This document shows, one piece after another, positions 18,598 to 19,602 of a stretch of 19,602 nucleotides of DNA. Position 1 is the first letter of the stretch. Every line of letters starts with the position of its first letter. The position numbers were made by a program, and so were the translations under genes. The stretch is taken from assembly GCA_964569055.1 (NCBI GenBank), contig CAZMSZ010000113.1, forward strand, positions 1 to 19,602, given 5' to 3'. The stretch is from JAWLGW01 sp964569055. Its GTDB lineage: Bacteria > Planctomycetota > J058. The notes beneath the pieces were generated by a model. It saw nothing but the letters and a program-made list of their open reading frames with translations, searched no databases and was not told the origin of the DNA.

Positions 18598-19398
18598 ATG
18601 ATCGCGTCGTCCTCGGCGGCCGGACGGGCCGCGCGGCTCCTGGGCAGTGCTGCTTGCGTCCTGTCGCTCGGCGCCGCCGCGCTCGGCTGCGCGCCGGGCT
18701 CCTCGGGCAAGGTCTCCATGGTCAAGACGGCCCAGGCCGTGGCCGAGGACGCGGAGACCGCCGCCTCGATCGCCTCCCTCGCCATGCAGGCCTCGCTCAA
18801 CGTGGTCGACGGGGCCAACTACCTGCCCGTCACCGGCCCCGCGATCAGCACGACCGGGACCGCCGCCGCCGCCGGCACGGTGGAGCTCGACTTCGGCGGC
18901 GGCCTCACCGTCAACGGCGCGAGCGTGGCCGGGATCGCGGCCGGCGACTTCGACGTCAGCGGCAACGACGTGACCCTGACCGTCGACTTCACCGACGTCG
19001 AGATCGACGGCGCGCGGGTCACGGGCACCTACGTGGTGGTCGCCGTCCGCAGCGGCGACACCTCCACCGGGTCGATCACGGGCACGGTCACGGTCCAGAA
19101 GTCGAAGGACACCACCACCGTGGCCCAGAGCATGACCTACACCCTGAGCGGGGCGGGCGGCACGGCCGTCTACGCCGGCAACTCCACGGTGACCAGCAGC
19201 AAGCGCGGCACCTGGACCGTCACCTACACCTCCGTCGGCGCCAACCTCGCGACCTCGCAGGCGCTGAACGTCGGCACCCTCGAGCTGGTGCGCACCTCGG
19301 GCGGGAGCGCGGTCACCGCGATCATGCTGTTCACCGGCACCAACGTCGGCACGATCACGGTGACCCCGCCCGGGACGGTCGCGCTGTTCACGCTGTAG
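18598..19398 (+). CDS. Small Ser/Thr/Gly-rich beta lipoprotein
   Basis: A 266-residue protein I do not recognise. It has an N-terminal signal sequence with a good lipobox (ALGC, Cys 31), followed by a short helical segment (about 38-68; Ala, Glu, Met) and then an extended Thr/Ser/Gly/Val-rich region of alternating residues (about 80-266), as in beta-sandwich or adhesin-like surface proteins. Examples are GTVELDFGGGLTVNG (93-107) and GSITGTVTVQKSKDTTTVAQ (158-177). It has no catalytic motif, and its only cysteines lie in the signal sequence and lipobox. ATG 18598 has GAGAGG 6 nt upstream. It follows the GH57-like gene by 57 bp, so the two probably share a transcript, and it could be a surface partner in glucan binding; that link is only positional. 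A small hairpin follows the stop. Confidence 0.8.
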   Translation: MIASSSAAGRAARLLGSAACVLSLGAAALGCAPGSSGKVSMVKTAQAVAEDAETAASIASLAMQASLNVVDGANYLPVTGPAISTTGTAAAAGTVELDFGGGLTVNGASVAGIAAGDFDVSGNDVTLTVDFTDVEIDGARVTGTYVVVAVRSGDTSTGSITGTVTVQKSKDTTTVAQSMTYTLSGAGGTAVYAGNSTVTSSKRGTWTVTYTSVGANLATSQALNVGTLELVRTSGGSAVTAIMLFTGTNVGTITVTPPGTVALFTL

Positions 19399-19602
19399 TC
19401 AGTCCCGCCGAGGACCCTCGGGCGCGAGGTGCGATTGCGACGGTTGGACCCCGGCGGGCACGATGCGGATCGCATGAAGCGCCCAGCTCGGCCCCGCGCT
19501 GAGCAGATCGGGGGCGAGCGCTTGGAGTAGCTCTCCGCCCTCACGTGCGGCTCGCGGACCGAGCTGCAGGGCGTGCGTCACCTGGTAGTGCCGCGCGACG
19601 CG
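19399..19602 (-). CDS. Possible C-terminal end of a gene entering from the right edge
   Basis: An uninterrupted frame enters from the right edge on the minus strand and ends with TGA at 19401-19399, giving 67 residues (from RVARHYQVTHALQL to LAPEGPRRD) with no family I recognise. It would abut the convergent lipoprotein gene, whose TAG ends at 19398, leaving no intergenic space. About 14 of its 67 codons end in A or T, noticeably more than in neighbouring genes, especially toward the stop, which weakens the case. If it is not a gene, this end of the window is intergenic with nothing else visible. Confidence 0.3.
   Translation of the reverse strand, partial: RVARHYQVTHALQLGPRAAREGGELLQALAPDLLSAGPSWALHAIRIVPAGVQPSQSHLAPEGPRRD
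19408..19421 (+). terminator. Weak hairpin after the small lipoprotein
   Basis: CCGAG and CTCGG arms around GACC form a short GC hairpin 10 nt beyond the stop codon. There is no T tract, so intrinsic termination is doubtful. It also falls inside the possible partial gene on the other strand. Confidence 0.25.

Noticed and set aside
15459..19502. 1347-residue plus-strand open frame overlapping the GH57-like gene in another frame
   Set aside because: Arg/Gly/Pro-rich shadow; the competing frames have signal peptides, family motifs and ribosome sites.

Overview
The window is very GC-rich DNA (roughly three quarters G+C by eye) with strong G/C preference at third codon positions. It comes from a bacterium with a diaminopimelate-type cell wall (MurE with a DNPR motif), Hanks-type serine/threonine kinases with unusual accessory domains, and several secreted or lipid-anchored proteins. 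FHA/zinc-ribbon/DUF4388 kinases and a transmembrane kinase with a concanavalin-like extracytoplasmic domain are most typical of uncultured Planctomycetota. Myxococcota are the main alternative. This is inference from gene content; there is no rRNA or tRNA gene in the window.

Layout. Eight genes read leftward from about 14.05 kb to the left edge, and three read rightward from 14.17 kb to 19.4 kb. The leftward set, in transcription order, is: an alpha/beta-hydrolase lipoprotein (13085-14053); an FHA-zinc ribbon-kinase-DUF4388 protein (11324-13036); a good sigma70-type promoter (11167-11195) driving a large beta-rich lipoprotein with a C-terminal propeller (7657-11151), a HEAT-like exported protein (6622-7656) and an 85-residue exported Cys-x-Pro repeat peptide (6368-6625); then murE (4804-6318), a transmembrane receptor-type kinase (1319-4549) and accA (12-1100). 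The rightward set is a degenerate argininosuccinate-synthase paralogue (14175-15407), a secreted GH57-type alpha-glucan enzyme (15466-18540) and a small Ser/Thr/Gly-rich lipoprotein (18598-19398). An open frame entering from the right edge on the minus strand may be the end of another gene.

How the genes may work together. AccA (fatty acid synthesis) and MurE (peptidoglycan) are housekeeping envelope enzymes, and most other products are envelope-directed. The clearest unit is the promoter-lipoprotein-HEAT-Cys-peptide cassette, whose genes abut or overlap (TGA directly followed by GTG, then ATGA). I suggest it makes a linked set of surface proteins; its function is unknown. The most unusual items are that Cys-repeat peptide, the ArgG-like protein that has lost its ATP- and citrulline-binding motifs, a 16-copy hexamer array between murE and the kinase that puts G-quadruplex-prone runs in the sense strand, and an FHA kinase whose glycine-rich loop has lost its three signature glycines.

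Several starts differ from the longest open frame. I moved them where a Shine-Dalgarno sequence, signal peptide or promoter gave a reason, and the reason is stated in each entry.
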